Positions 7,998 to 16,919 of a stretch of DNA of 64,000 bases are shown here, one piece after another (positions within the stretch are counted from its first letter, which is position 1; every line of letters begins with the position of its first letter). The notes under the pieces are model-generated. The model worked only from the letters and a program-made list of their open reading frames with translations. It was not told the DNA's origin and searched no databases. Position numbers and translations under genes: made by a program. The DNA is taken from the NCBI RefSeq assembly GCF_024662235.1, contig NZ_CP096276.1, forward strand, positions 4,774,001 to 4,838,000, in the 5' to 3' direction. The DNA is from Pimelobacter simplex (GTDB lineage: Bacteria > Actinomycetota > Actinomycetes > Propionibacteriales > Nocardioidaceae).

Positions 7998-9158
7998 TCA
8001 GGAGCAGAGGCCCGCCTTGTCCCGCTCCTCGGCGGACAGCCCGCCGCCACCGGTGGCCTGCCCGCCCGGCTTGCCCGACGGCGACGCGGTGGCCGAGCCC
8101 GACGGCGTCCCCGAGGGCGTCCCCGACGACGAGGCCGCGCCACCGGACGGCGACCCGCCCGCGCTCAGCGAGCCGGCCAGGAACTCCCGGGTGAGCGGCT
8201 TGTCGTCGATGACCAGCGGCCACAGCCGCTTGACCGACGGCAGCCACTCGACCCCGCCGCTGACCTTGTCGGTGTCGAGCGTCCACGGCGTGGTGATGAA
8301 CTTGATGTCGTCGGGGTCGATGCTCTTGGCGCTCGTGGCCACCTTGGCCATCTGGGCGACGGACTTGAAGTCGGTCTGGAGCTGGGTGGTCGCGGCGTCG
8401 ATGAAGCTGACGATCCGGTCGGGCCGGGCGAGCATGCCGCCGCTGAGCGCCTTGTCGATCATGGCGCCGATCAGGGCCTGCTGGCGGCGGGTCCGGTAGG
8501 GGTCGATCCCGTCGCTGACGCCGTAGCGCACCCGGGCGTAGTCGAGCGCCTCCGCGCCATCGACCTCGCGGGTGCCGGCGTCGAGGTGGATGTTGCCGGT
8601 GGTGTCGTTGATCTCGCGAGGGACGCAGATCTCGACGCCGTCGAGCGCGTTGACCATGTCCTTGAACTGGCTGAAGTCGACGACGACGAACTTGTCCACG
8701 TGGATGCCGGTGAGCTGCTCGAGCTGCTGGCGGGTGCAGCCGGGGCCGCCGACCTGGTACGCCTGGTTCCACTTCTCGTACGTCGTCGCGGCCGGGATCT
8801 CGCTGCCGTCGGCCCGGTAGCAGGTCGGCCGCATCACCGCCGTGTCGCGCGGGATCGAGATGCCGTAGGCGAACGTCCGGTCGGCCGAGAGGTGGAAGAG
8901 GATCGTGGTGTCGGACAGGCCGCCCCCGGCCTCGCTGTCGATCTTGCAGCCCGCGCAGTCGCGGGTGTCGGTGCCCATCACCAGGATGTTGAGCGCCTTG
9001 GTCTTCTGGACCGGGCGGTTCTTGCCGATCACGTCCGGGTGCTCGAGGTTGCCGTTCCAGTCGTTGTAGACGAGGACGACGCCCACACCCGTGAGGAGCG
9101 CGAGCCCGAGCAGGCTCGCGGCGATCACGCTGAGCACCGTGCGGCGCGGCCGTTCCAT
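7998..9158 (-). CDS. LytR-CpsA-Psr (LCP) family cell-wall glycopolymer ligase
   Basis: A 386-residue membrane-anchored extracellular protein. Residues 8-30 form a single TM helix. The LCP domain follows, with NILVMGTDTR, SDTTILFHLSAD, ISIPRDTAV, the aromatic/acidic stretch VDFSQFKDMVNALDGVEI, and DYARVRYGVSDGIDPYRTRRQQ, which carries the pyrophosphate-binding arginines. The C-terminal 60 residues are a Ser/Gly/Pro-rich tail. LCP enzymes transfer polyprenyl-linked glycopolymers such as teichoic acids or arabinogalactan onto peptidoglycan. It is probably a separate unit, because the preceding fad operon has its own strong terminator. Confidence 0.92.
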   Translation of the reverse strand: MERPRRTVLSVIAASLLGLALLTGVGVVLVYNDWNGNLEHPDVIGKNRPVQKTKALNILVMGTDTRDCAGCKIDSEAGGGLSDTTILFHLSADRTFAYGISIPRDTAVMRPTCYRADGSEIPAATTYEKWNQAYQVGGPGCTRQQLEQLTGIHVDKFVVVDFSQFKDMVNALDGVEICVPREINDTTGNIHLDAGTREVDGAEALDYARVRYGVSDGIDPYRTRRQQALIGAMIDKALSGGMLARPDRIVSFIDAATTQLQTDFKSVAQMAKVATSAKSIDPDDIKFITTPWTLDTDKVSGGVEWLPSVKRLWPLVIDDKPLTREFLAGSLSAGGSPSGGAASSSGTPSGTPSGSATASPSGKPGGQATGGGGLSAEERDKAGLCS

Positions 9159-9172
9159 GTCCGGAAAGGTAC

Positions 9173-9212
9173 CGGGCCGGTCCGAACGAGTTGCCTCGTT
9201 CGGACCGGCCCG
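9173..9212 (-). terminator. 18-bp perfect hairpin terminator after the fad operon
   Basis: Arms at 9173-9190 and 9195-9212 are exact reverse complements (18 bp) around the loop TTGC. It lies 28 bp past the fadB stop and before the LCP start, so it most likely ends fadA-fadB transcription. There is no U-tract, as is common in actinobacteria. Confidence 0.75.
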
Positions 9213-9239
9213 TGGTCCCGCAGGTGGCTCAGCCGTGGC

Positions 9240-11426
9240 TCAGGCGGGGAAGCCCTTGCCCGAGGCCGCCAGCTCGCGCAGCCACGGCGTCGCGGCGAAG
9301 CGGTCACCGTAGGTCGCGGCCAGCTCGTCGGCCCGCTTGAGGAAGGCGTTGAGCCCGACCTCACCGGTGGCCTTGTCCTCGTAGCCGGTCATGAACTGCG
9401 CCGCGCCACCGGTCATCGGCGGGAAGCCGATGCCCATGATCGAGCCGATGTTGGCCGCAGCAGCCGAGGTGATGACGTTCTCCTCGAAGCACTTCGCGGT
9501 CTCGAGGGCCTCGGCGAAGAGCATCCGGTCGCGGACGTCCTGGATGTCGGGCTGCTCGGCGGCCACCGGGAACAGGTCGGCGAGACCGGCCCAGATGGAG
9601 CCGCGCTTGCCGTCCACGTAGTCGTAGAAGCCGGCTCCGCGCAGGCGACCCGCACGACCCGCCTCGAGCATCTTGCCGACCACGGCCTGGCCCGGGTGCA
9701 CCGGCAGGTCGGGGTTGGCCTCGGTGGTGGCCTTGGCGATCTTGGCCATCAGCTCGAGGTTGAGCTCGTCGGAGAGCTGGAGCACCGGGGCCGGGTAGCC
9801 GGCCGAGGTGGTCGCCCGCTCGATCGTGTACGGCGCCACGCCCTCGGCGAGCATCGCCATGCCCTCGTTGACCATGTAGCCGATGACGCGCGAGGTGTAG
9901 AAGCCACGGCTGTCGTTGACCACGATCGGCGTCTTGCGGATCTGCAGGACGACGTCATACGCCTTGGCGAGCGCCTCGTCGGAGGTCTCCTTGCCGGCGA
10001 TGATCTCTACCAGCGGCATCTTGTCGACCGGCGAGAAGAAGTGCAGGCCGATGAAGTTCGGCCGCTTCGCGGTGTCCTCGATGCCCTCGGCCAGGCCGCT
10101 GATCGGCAGGGTCGAGGTGTTGGAGCAGAGCAGCGCGTCGGGGTTGACGTGCGGCAGGATCTCGGCGAACACCTTGGCCTTGAGCGCCGGGTCCTCGAAG
10201 ACGGCCTCGATGACGAGGTCGCAGCCGGCCAGGTCGGCCGGGTCGGCGGTCGGGGTGATCCGGTCGAGCAGCGCCTGGGACTTCTCCTCGGTCAGCTTGC
10301 CGCGCGAGATCGCCTTGGCGTTGATGCCCTCGCTGTAGGCCTTGCCCTTCTCGGCGTTCTCGATGGCGACGTCCTTGAGGACGACCTCCATGCCGGCCCG
10401 CGCGCAGACGTAGGCGATGCCCGCGCCCATCATGCCGGCGCCCAGGACGCCGACCTTGGCGGCCTTGTAGGGCTCGACGCCCTGCGGGCGCAGGGAGCCG
10501 GAGTTGATCGCCTGGAGGTCGAAGAAGAACGCCTGGATCATGTTCTTCGACGCCTGGTTGACGACCAGGTTGGTCAGGTAGCGCGACTCGATCCGCGAGG
10601 CGGTGTCGAAGTCGACCTGGGCACCCTCGACGGCCGCGGACAGGATCGCCCGGGCGGCGGGGTAGACGGCGCCCTTGGTCTGCTTGCGCAGCAGCGCCGG
10701 GAAGGCGGGCAGGAAGCCGGCCAGGGCCGGGGACTTCGGCGTACCGCCGGGCATCTTGTAGCCGGGGGCGTCCCACGGCGACAGCGCGGCCTCGGGGTTG
10801 GCCTTGATCCACGCCTTGGCAGCGGGGATCAGCTCGTCCTGGGTGGCGACGACCTCGTCGACGATGCCCTTGGCGAGCGCGGCGTCGATGCCGAACTGGG
10901 TGCCCTGGAGCAGGACGTCCATCAGCGCGGTCTGCAGGCCGAACTTGCGCACGGTGCGGGTCACGCCGCCACCGCCGGGCAGCAGGCCGAGGCTCGCCTC
11001 GGGCAGGCCGACCTTGTAGGAGCCGGCGACGGCGATCCGGCGCTGGGTCGCGAGGGTGATCTCGTAGCCACCGCCGAGCGCGGCGCCGTTGATGGCGGCG
11101 ACGACCGGCTTGGGGAAGAGCTCGAGGCGGCGCAGGGCGGCCTTGATGCTCTCGCACTGGGCGAAGACCTCGCCCGCGTTGTCCTTGGTGGTCTGCACCA
11201 TCAGCTTGAGGTCACCGCCAGCGAAGAAGGTCTTCTTGGCGGAGGCGACGACGACACCGGTGATGTCGTCCTGCTCGTCGTAGAGGCGCTCGACCGCGGC
11301 CGCCATGGAGGCGCGGTAGAGCTCGTTCATCGTGTTGGCGCTCTGGTTGGGGTCGTCGAGGGTCAGGGTGACGATGCCGTCGGCGTCCCGCTCGTAGCGC
11401 ACTGCGGTCTGGGTGTCGGTGCTCAA
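9240..11426 (-). CDS. fadB: 3-hydroxyacyl-CoA dehydrogenase / enoyl-CoA hydratase, multifunctional beta-oxidation protein
   Basis: A 728-residue two-part enzyme. The N-terminal crotonase domain has VVASAKKTFFAGGDLK and AAINGAALGGGYEI (oxyanion-hole glycines) and runs to about residue 190. The 3-hydroxyacyl-CoA dehydrogenase domain begins at VGVLGAGMMGAGIAYV and includes the catalytic His region GLHFFSPVDKMPLVEI, then a C-terminal dimer domain. It hydrates enoyl-CoA and oxidises the 3-hydroxyacyl-CoA with NAD. The start appears to be TTG 11426, spaced behind AGGAA; no nearby ATG fits. It follows fadA by 40 bp in one operon, giving the last three steps of a fatty-acid oxidation cycle. Confidence 0.94.
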   Translation of the reverse strand: MSTDTQTAVRYERDADGIVTLTLDDPNQSANTMNELYRASMAAAVERLYDEQDDITGVVVASAKKTFFAGGDLKLMVQTTKDNAGEVFAQCESIKAALRRLELFPKPVVAAINGAALGGGYEITLATQRRIAVAGSYKVGLPEASLGLLPGGGGVTRTVRKFGLQTALMDVLLQGTQFGIDAALAKGIVDEVVATQDELIPAAKAWIKANPEAALSPWDAPGYKMPGGTPKSPALAGFLPAFPALLRKQTKGAVYPAARAILSAAVEGAQVDFDTASRIESRYLTNLVVNQASKNMIQAFFFDLQAINSGSLRPQGVEPYKAAKVGVLGAGMMGAGIAYVCARAGMEVVLKDVAIENAEKGKAYSEGINAKAISRGKLTEEKSQALLDRITPTADPADLAGCDLVIEAVFEDPALKAKVFAEILPHVNPDALLCSNTSTLPISGLAEGIEDTAKRPNFIGLHFFSPVDKMPLVEIIAGKETSDEALAKAYDVVLQIRKTPIVVNDSRGFYTSRVIGYMVNEGMAMLAEGVAPYTIERATTSAGYPAPVLQLSDELNLELMAKIAKATTEANPDLPVHPGQAVVGKMLEAGRAGRLRGAGFYDYVDGKRGSIWAGLADLFPVAAEQPDIQDVRDRMLFAEALETAKCFEENVITSAAAANIGSIMGIGFPPMTGGAAQFMTGYEDKATGEVGLNAFLKRADELAATYGDRFAATPWLRELAASGKGFPA

Positions 11427-11466
11427 TGTCGTTCCTTGAGTTCGAGAGGTACGAGGGAGGGGGCGC

Positions 11467-12678
11467 TCAGACGCGCTCGACGATCGTGGCGATGCCCATA
11501 CCGCCGCCCACGCAGAGCGTGGCGAGGCCGCGGCGCAGGTCGCGCCGCTCGAGCTCGTCGATCAGGGTGCCGAGGATCATCGCGCCGGTCGCGCCGAGCG
11601 GGTGACCCATGGCGATCGCGCCGCCGTTGACGTTGGTGATGTCGGGGCCGATGCCCATGTCGCGCATGAACCTCATGGCGACGGCGGCGAACGCCTCGTT
11701 GATCTCGAACAGGTCGATGTCGCCGACCTCGAGACCGGCCTTGGCCAGCGCCTTGCGGGCGGCCGGGGCGGGGCCGGTGAGCATGATGATCGGGTCCGCA
11801 CCGGAGACCGCGGTCGCCAGGACGCGGGCGCGCGGGGTCAGGCCGAGGTCCTTGCCGACCTGCTCGTTGCCGATCAGGGTCAGCGCGGCGCCGTCGACGA
11901 TGCCCGACGAGTTGCCGGCGTGGTGGACGTGGTTGATCTTCTCGAGCCAGTGGTACTTCTCGAGCGCCACGTCGTCGAAGCCGGCGTCGGCGCCGAGCTG
12001 GGCGAACGACGGCTTGAGGCCGGCCAGGCCCTCGACCGAGGTGCCGGGACGGACGGTCTCGTCACGGTCGAGCACGGTCAGCCCGCTGATGTCCTTGACC
12101 GGCACGAGCGCGCCGTCGAAGTAGCCGTTGGCCTGCGCCTTGGCGGCGCGGTGGTGGGACTCGGCGGCGAAGGCGTCGACGTCCTCGCGGCTCCAGCCCT
12201 CGATCGTGGCGATGAGGTCGGCACCGATGCCCTGCGGCACGAAGCCCGCCTTGAACGCCGTCGCCGGGTCGGAGGCCCAGGCGCCGCCGTCGGAGCCCAT
12301 CGGCACCCGGCTCATGGACTCGACGCCACCGGCGATGATGAGGTCCTCGAAGCCACCGCGGACCCGGCCGGCGGCCTGGTTGACGGCCTCGAGGCCGGAC
12401 GCGCAGAAGCGGTTGAGCTGGACGCCCGCGACGGTGTCGGGGTAGCCGGCCGCGATCGCGGCGGACTTGGCGATGTCGCCGCCCTGGTCGCCGATCGGCG
12501 AGACGACGCCGAGGATCACGTCGTCGACCCGGTTCGGGTCGAGACCGGGGTTGCGCTCCTTGACGGCGTCGAGGAGACCGACCGCGAGGTCGATCGGCTT
12601 CACCTCGTGGAGGGAGCCGTTGGCCTTGCCTCGGCCGCGCGGCGTGCGGAGGTGGTCGTACACGAATGCTTCTGCCAT
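11467..12678 (-). CDS. fadA: acetyl-CoA C-acyltransferase (thiolase)
   Basis: A 403-residue thiolase that cleaves 3-ketoacyl-CoA. The nucleophile Cys lies in [12 protein letters not shown], the active-site His in [10 protein letters not shown] and [10 protein letters not shown], and the second Cys in CVGGGMGIA. It is the first gene of the operon with fadB. Its promoter region is shared with the divergent MerR gene: on this strand TTGACC (12751-12746) and CACAAT (12729-12724) flank the operator at 12728-12744. Regulation by the MerR protein is inferred from that layout. Confidence 0.93.
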   Translation of the reverse strand: MAEAFVYDHLRTPRGRGKANGSLHEVKPIDLAVGLLDAVKERNPGLDPNRVDDVILGVVSPIGDQGGDIAKSAAIAAGYPDTVAGVQLNRFCASGLEAVNQAAGRVRGGFEDLIIAGGVESMSRVPMGSDGGAWASDPATAFKAGFVPQGIGADLIATIEGWSREDVDAFAAESHHRAAKAQANGYFDGALVPVKDISGLTVLDRDETVRPGTSVEGLAGLKPSFAQLGADAGFDDVALEKYHWLEKINHVHHAGNSSGIVDGAALTLIGNEQVGKDLGLTPRARVLATAVSGADPIIMLTGPAPAARKALAKAGLEVGDIDLFEINEAFAAVAMRFMRDMGIGPDITNVNGGAIAMGHPLGATGAMILGTLIDELERRDLRRGLATLCVGGGMGIATIVERV

Positions 12679-12727
12679 GACCGTCCTTGTTCTCTGCGTT
12701 TCTCGGCGGTGTCTCTGAGGACGATTG

Positions 12728-12744
12728 TGACACTATTACTGTCA
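12728..12744. promoter_or_regulatory. operator TGACA-N7-TGTCA between fadA and the MerR gene
   Basis: An inverted repeat with 5-bp perfect arms lies in the 65-bp divergent gap, touching the first base of the MerR start codon. It sits between a -35-like and a -10-like element on the fadA strand, typical MerR-site geometry. Fifteen of 17 bases match a site at 16355-16371 when compared in the best orientation. Confidence 0.7.
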
Positions 12745-13481
12745 TGGTCAAGAGCGAGGGCCCAGGCGACGGTGTGACCCAGGACGCACCGGCGGACACG
12801 CTGCTCACCCTGGAGGAGCTCACCGCCCGGGTCGGGCTGTCGGTGCGCACGGTGCGCTTCTACACCTCGCGGGGGCTGGTGCCGCCGCCGATCCGGCGCG
12901 GCCGGTCCGGCTACTACGCCGCGGTGCACGTGGCGCGCATCGAGCTGGTCCTCGAGCTGCAGAGCCACGGCTTCACGCTGTCGGCGATCGAGAGGTACGT
13001 CGCCGGCATCCCCGACGACGCCACCCCCGAGGACATCGCGCTGGCCCGCACGATGCTCGCGCCGTGGCAGTCCGACCTGCCCGTCGAGATGGACCCGGCC
13101 CAGCTGGAGCAGAAGGCCGGCCGGGCGCTGAGCGCCGACGACATCGCCACGCTCCAGGCGCTGGGCGTGATCCGGCTGCGCGGGACGGCGTACCTGGTGG
13201 CGAGCAACCAGCTCGCGATCGGCGTCCGGCTGCTCGAGCTGGGGTTCCCGCGCGACGTCGCGGTCGCCGCGGCGCGGGTCTACCAGGAGCACGGCCAGCA
13301 GATGGCCGAGGAGCTCTACGCGGTCATCAACGACCAGCTCGCGCCGTTGTACGACAACGACAAGTCCGAGCACTTCCGCGAGATCATGGAGCGGCTCAAG
13401 CCGCTCTCGGTCGGCGGTCTGGTGACCGCCTACGAGGCCGCGGTCGCGCGGGCGGCACGGCAGCCGCGCCGGGTGCGCTGA
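12744..13481 (+). CDS. MerR-family transcriptional regulator
   Basis: A 245-residue regulator. The N-terminal helix-turn-helix has LTLEELTARVGLSVRTVRFYTSRGLVPPP and the MerR wing RRGRSGYYAAVHVARIELV (residues 21-72). The rest is a helical effector or dimer domain without metal-binding cysteines, so it is not a metal sensor. ATG 12744 is used; the in-frame ATG at 12687 would lie upstream of the operator. There is no ribosome site and the operator reaches the ATG, so the mRNA may be leaderless. Being divergent from fadA-fadB, it probably controls acyl-CoA degradation, as LiuR-type MerR proteins do (inference). Confidence 0.88.
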   Translation: MVKSEGPGDGVTQDAPADTLLTLEELTARVGLSVRTVRFYTSRGLVPPPIRRGRSGYYAAVHVARIELVLELQSHGFTLSAIERYVAGIPDDATPEDIALARTMLAPWQSDLPVEMDPAQLEQKAGRALSADDIATLQALGVIRLRGTAYLVASNQLAIGVRLLELGFPRDVAVAAARVYQEHGQQMAEELYAVINDQLAPLYDNDKSEHFREIMERLKPLSVGGLVTAYEAAVARAARQPRRVR

Positions 13482-13505
13482 CCGCGACCTCGTCGAGCGG
13501 TTCGG

Positions 13506-14957
13506 TCAGCGCCGGCCGCTGAAGCTGGCGGCGCTGTGGCCGCCGCTCCCGGAGCCGCCACCGGCACCGGCGCCACGGCGCCGGCGGTTGCGGTTGCCGC
13601 CCTGGCCGCCGCCCGCCTTGGGGGCGCCGGAGGACTTGGCGCCGCCGCCGGACTTGGCACCGCCGCCGGACTTGGCCGCGGGCTTGGCACCGGAGCGCCG
13701 GTTGCGGTTGCGACCGCCGCCGCCACCGTTGCCCCCGTTGCCGCCGCCCTGGGGCGTGGCCGGGGTCAGGTCGATGCCGCCGGGGCGCGAGCGCTCGCCG
13801 GGGGCGAGGTCCTGCAGCACCGGGTGGTCGGGGCCCTGGACCCGCGTGGTGGTCGGCTTGATGCCGGCCGCGCGGGTGAGATCGCTGACGTCGCGACGCT
13901 GCTCGCTGGTCATCAGGGTGATGACGGTGCCGGCGGCACCGGCGCGCGCCGTACGACCGGAGCGGTGCAGGTAGGCCTTGTGCTCGGCCGGCGGGTCGGC
14001 GTGGACGACGAGCGCCACGTCGTCGACGTGGATGCCCCGGGCGGCGATGTCGGTGGCGACCAGCGTGGTGGCGGCACCGGTGTGGAACGCCTCCATGTTG
14101 CGGGTGCGCGCGCCCTGGCTGAGGTTGCCGTGCAGGTCGACGGCGGGGACGCCGTTCTTGTTGAGCTGGCGGGCCAGCGCCTTGGCGCCGTGCTTGGTCC
14201 GGGTGAAGACGACCGTGCGGCCGGGCGCGCTGACCAGGTCGAGCAGCACGGGCAGGCGCTGCTCGCGCTCGACGTGGAGCACGTGGTGGTCCATCTTGGC
14301 GACCGGCGACTGCGCCGAGTCGGCCTCGTGGACGGCGGGCTTGTCGAGGAAGCGCTTGACGAGCACGTTGATCGCGCCGTCGAGGGTGGCGGAGAACAGC
14401 ATCCGCTGGCCGCCCTTGGGCGTCTGGTCGAGCAGGCGCCGTACGGCGGGCAGGAAGCCGAGGTCAGCCATGTGGTCGGCCTCGTCCAGCACGGTCACCT
14501 GGACGTCGGCGAGGCTGCAGTGGCCCTGGCCGATGAGGTCCTCGAGCCGGCCGGGGCAGGCGATGAGGATGTCGACGCCGTTGCGCAGGGCGTTGACCTG
14601 CGGGCCCTGGCCGACGCCGCCGAAGACGGTGGTGGTGCTGAGGCCGACGGCCTTGGCCAGCGGGGTGATGGTCGCGGCGATCTGCGAGGCGAGCTCACGG
14701 GTCGGCGCGAGGACCAGCGCGCGGGGGCGCTTGGGGGCGGGGCGACGGCGGCCGTCCGCGGCGAGGCGGGCGACGAGCGGGAGCCCGAAGGCGTAGGTCT
14801 TGCCCGACCCCGTACGACCGCGGCCGAGGACGTCGCGTCCGGTCAGGGAGTCCGGCAGCGTCGCCGCCTGGATCGGGGTGGGAACGGTGATCTGGTCGGC
14901 CGACAGGACGGCGAGCAGGTCAGTGGGCACGCCGAGCTCGGCGAAGGTGGTGGTCAC
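13506..14957 (-). CDS. DEAD-box RNA helicase with basic Gly-rich tail
   Basis: A 483-residue ATP-dependent RNA helicase. Start GTG 14957 is preceded by GGAGAG; the open frame further upstream is leader sequence. Motifs in order are the Q-motif near TPIQAATLP, I (GRTGSGKT), Ia (APTRELASQ), II (VLDEADHM), III (FSATL), then the helicase C domain with VFTRTKHGAKAL, ATDIAARGIHVDDV and HRSGRTARAG. The last 90 residues are Gly/Arg/Asn-rich and contain three AKSGGG-like repeats, an RNA-binding tail as in RhlE/DeaD relatives. These helicases help ribosome assembly or mRNA decay, often in the cold. Confidence 0.93.
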   Translation of the reverse strand: MTTTFAELGVPTDLLAVLSADQITVPTPIQAATLPDSLTGRDVLGRGRTGSGKTYAFGLPLVARLAADGRRRPAPKRPRALVLAPTRELASQIAATITPLAKAVGLSTTTVFGGVGQGPQVNALRNGVDILIACPGRLEDLIGQGHCSLADVQVTVLDEADHMADLGFLPAVRRLLDQTPKGGQRMLFSATLDGAINVLVKRFLDKPAVHEADSAQSPVAKMDHHVLHVEREQRLPVLLDLVSAPGRTVVFTRTKHGAKALARQLNKNGVPAVDLHGNLSQGARTRNMEAFHTGAATTLVATDIAARGIHVDDVALVVHADPPAEHKAYLHRSGRTARAGAAGTVITLMTSEQRRDVSDLTRAAGIKPTTTRVQGPDHPVLQDLAPGERSRPGGIDLTPATPQGGGNGGNGGGGGRNRNRRSGAKPAAKSGGGAKSGGGAKSSGAPKAGGGQGGNRNRRRRGAGAGGGSGSGGHSAASFSGRR

Positions 14958-14976
14958 GTGTTTCTCTCCGGGGACC

Positions 14977-15040
14977 GCAGCACGCGTCGGCGCGTTCCCC
15001 TCATGGGCGTCTCGCCGTGCTGCCCCGTCCGGTGACGGGG
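14977..15040 (-). promoter_or_regulatory. structured 5' leader of the helicase gene
   Basis: Two inverted repeats lie just upstream of the helicase start. GCAGCACG at 14977-14984 pairs with 15016-15023. CCCCGTC at 15023-15029 pairs with GACGGGG at 15034-15040 around a 4-nt loop. They could form an RNA element controlling the helicase, but no known family is recognised. Confidence 0.35.
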
Positions 15041-15168
15041 CGGTGAAGCGGTGCCTCAGGTGAGGGGCGCATCCGCGAGCGGCGCGCCGGGATCCGGGGC
15101 AAGACTGGCCGGATCGGTGACCCCAGCCTAGGGGGCACCGGTCCAGCAGGCTCAATCCCGGGCCGTCG

Positions 15169-16344
15169 TCACGGCGTGATCTGCACCGCAGCCCCGCGCT
15201 CGATGAGCCCGTCGACGTCCTTGACGCCCCAGGCCTCGAGCGCCTCCCGGGTGTGCGCGCCCGCGCCCGCGGCCGGCGGGTGCGAGAGCGTGGCCCGGGT
15301 CCGGGAGAACCGCGGCGCCGGCTGCGGCTGCACGATCCCCTCGTGCTCGACGAAGATCTCGCGGCCCTTGATGTGCGGGTGGTCCTTGGCCTCGCTCATC
15401 CGCAGGATCGGCGCGACGCACGCGTCCGTACCGTCGAAGATCGCGCACCACTCGTCGCGGGTCTTCTGCCGGAAGGTGCTCGCGATGAGCTCGCGCAGCG
15501 CGTCGGTCTGGGCGAGGTCCCAGCGGTCGGGCGCGGTGTCCTTGATGCCGAGCAGCTCGATGAAGAGGTCGTAGAACTGCGGCTCCAGCGCCCCCACCGA
15601 CATGTGCTCGCCGTCGGCGGTCTCGTAGATGTCGTAGTACGGCGCGCCGCCGTCGAGCAGGTTCGCGGCCCGCTCCTCCTTGAATCCGCCCCCGGCGAGG
15701 AAGGCGGACGTCATGGCGTTGAGGTTCGCCGTACCGTCGACGATCGCGGCGTCCACGACCTGACCCTGACCCGACGCCTTGGCCTCGAAGACCGCCGCCA
15801 GGATCCCGATCACGAGGTACGTCGAGCCGCCCCCGAAGTCACCGACGAGGTTGGTCGGGAACTGCGGCTTGTCCTTGACCTGACCCAGCCCGTGGAGCGT
15901 CCCGGTGATCGCGACGTAGTTCATGTCGTGCCCGGCCGCCTGGGACCACGGCCCGTCCTGCCCCCACCCGGTCATCCGCCCGTAGACCAGTCGCGGGTTG
16001 CGCGCGTGGCACTCCTCGGGCCCGAACCCCAGCCGCTCGGCCACCCCGGGCCGCATGCCCTCGACCAGCACGTCCGCCTGCTCGACGAGGTCGAGCACCG
16101 TGGCGACCGCCTCGGGGTCCTTGAGGTTGAGCGCGACGCTCGGCCGCCCCCGGTTGAGCAGGTCGTGCGACCCCCCGGTGAGCATCTGCCCACCCGGCCG
16201 CTCGACCCGGATCACGTCCGCCCCGAGGTCGGCCAGGATCATGCAGGCGTGCGGGCTCGGCCCGATGCCCGCGATCTCGACCACCTTGAGCCCCTTGAGC
16301 GGACCGGTTCCCTGACCCAGCGCGAACGTCATGGGGCCGATCAT
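15169..16344 (-). CDS. CaiB/BaiF CoA-transferase family, alpha-methylacyl-CoA racemase-like
   Basis: A 391-residue class III CoA-transferase family protein. The start of the fold, GPLKGLKVVEIAGIGPSPHACMILADLGADVIRVERPGG, matches alpha-methylacyl-CoA racemases closely. Candidate acid/base residues are His in GHDMNYVAITG and Asp in GDFGGGST, as in the mycobacterial racemase MCR. The enzyme would invert 2-methyl branches so that branched acyl-CoAs can enter beta-oxidation. ATG 16332 is an alternative start. The operator upstream matches the MerR/fadA site, tying it to the fad genes in a candidate regulon. Confidence 0.88.
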   Translation of the reverse strand: MIGPMTFALGQGTGPLKGLKVVEIAGIGPSPHACMILADLGADVIRVERPGGQMLTGGSHDLLNRGRPSVALNLKDPEAVATVLDLVEQADVLVEGMRPGVAERLGFGPEECHARNPRLVYGRMTGWGQDGPWSQAAGHDMNYVAITGTLHGLGQVKDKPQFPTNLVGDFGGGSTYLVIGILAAVFEAKASGQGQVVDAAIVDGTANLNAMTSAFLAGGGFKEERAANLLDGGAPYYDIYETADGEHMSVGALEPQFYDLFIELLGIKDTAPDRWDLAQTDALRELIASTFRQKTRDEWCAIFDGTDACVAPILRMSEAKDHPHIKGREIFVEHEGIVQPQPAPRFSRTRATLSHPPAAGAGAHTREALEAWGVKDVDGLIERGAAVQITP

Positions 16345-16354
16345 GGCACGAGCG

Positions 16355-16371
16355 TGACAGCAATGGTGTCA
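16355..16371. promoter_or_regulatory. second TGACA-N7-TGTCA operator, upstream of the racemase
   Basis: This is the same inverted repeat as at 12728-12744, with 15 of 17 positions shared when that site is read on the minus strand. It lies 11 bp before the racemase start. The probable ligand is the MerR-family regulator encoded at 12744-13481. Confidence 0.65.
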
Positions 16372-16426
16372 AGGTTCACTACTGTCCAGTAACCGGCACG
16401 GACCCGTCCCGGCCTAGGCTGAGGAC

Positions 16427-16786
16427 ATGGCCGGCACCTGCATCTACGACGGCGACTGCGGCTTCTGCACCCAGTCCGCCCAGTGGCTGGAGCGCCACGG
16501 CGACTGCGCCATCGTGCCCTGGCAGGCGCTCGACCTCGCCGCCCTCGGCCTGACCGAGGACCAGGTCACCTCCGCCGTCCAGTGGCAGGACGCCGACGGC
16601 ACCGTCACCGCGTCGGGCGCCGACGCCGTCGCCCAGGCCCTGCTCACCTGCGGCCCGCCGTGGCGCTGGGCCGGGCGGGTACTGACCTGGCGGATGGTGC
16701 GGCCGTTCGCGGCGGTGGGCTACCGGCTGGTCGCGCGCTACCGGTACCGGCTGCCGGGGGCGACCAACGCCTGCCGGATCGGCTAG
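16427..16786 (+). CDS. DCC-family (DUF393) thiol-disulfide oxidoreductase-like protein
   Basis: A 119-residue protein with the family hallmark IYDGDCGFCTQSAQWL at residues 5-20, where the two cysteines of DCxxC form a thioredoxin-like redox pair. The C-terminal part is basic and aromatic (RYRYRLPGATNACRIG). Length is typical of the family. Biological role not established. It stands alone, divergent from the racemase gene, which shares its upstream region. Confidence 0.85.
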   Translation: MAGTCIYDGDCGFCTQSAQWLERHGDCAIVPWQALDLAALGLTEDQVTSAVQWQDADGTVTASGADAVAQALLTCGPPWRWAGRVLTWRMVRPFAAVGYRLVARYRYRLPGATNACRIG

Positions 16787-16919
16787 CCCGGGCGTCGTAC
16801 GGCGCCTGGCGGTGCGGTGTCGCCCCGGTGGCGGGTCCTTGGCGGGTTCGTGTCGTGGTCCCCGGGGCGGGTGCTTCCTAGGTTCGACGTCGATGAACGC
16901 CGAACGGAAGGATCACGAC

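Noticed and set aside
8586..11630. Open frame of over 1000 codons on the plus strand
   Set aside because: It is opposite LCP and FadB, both with full conserved motifs; the composition is typical of high-GC antisense frames.
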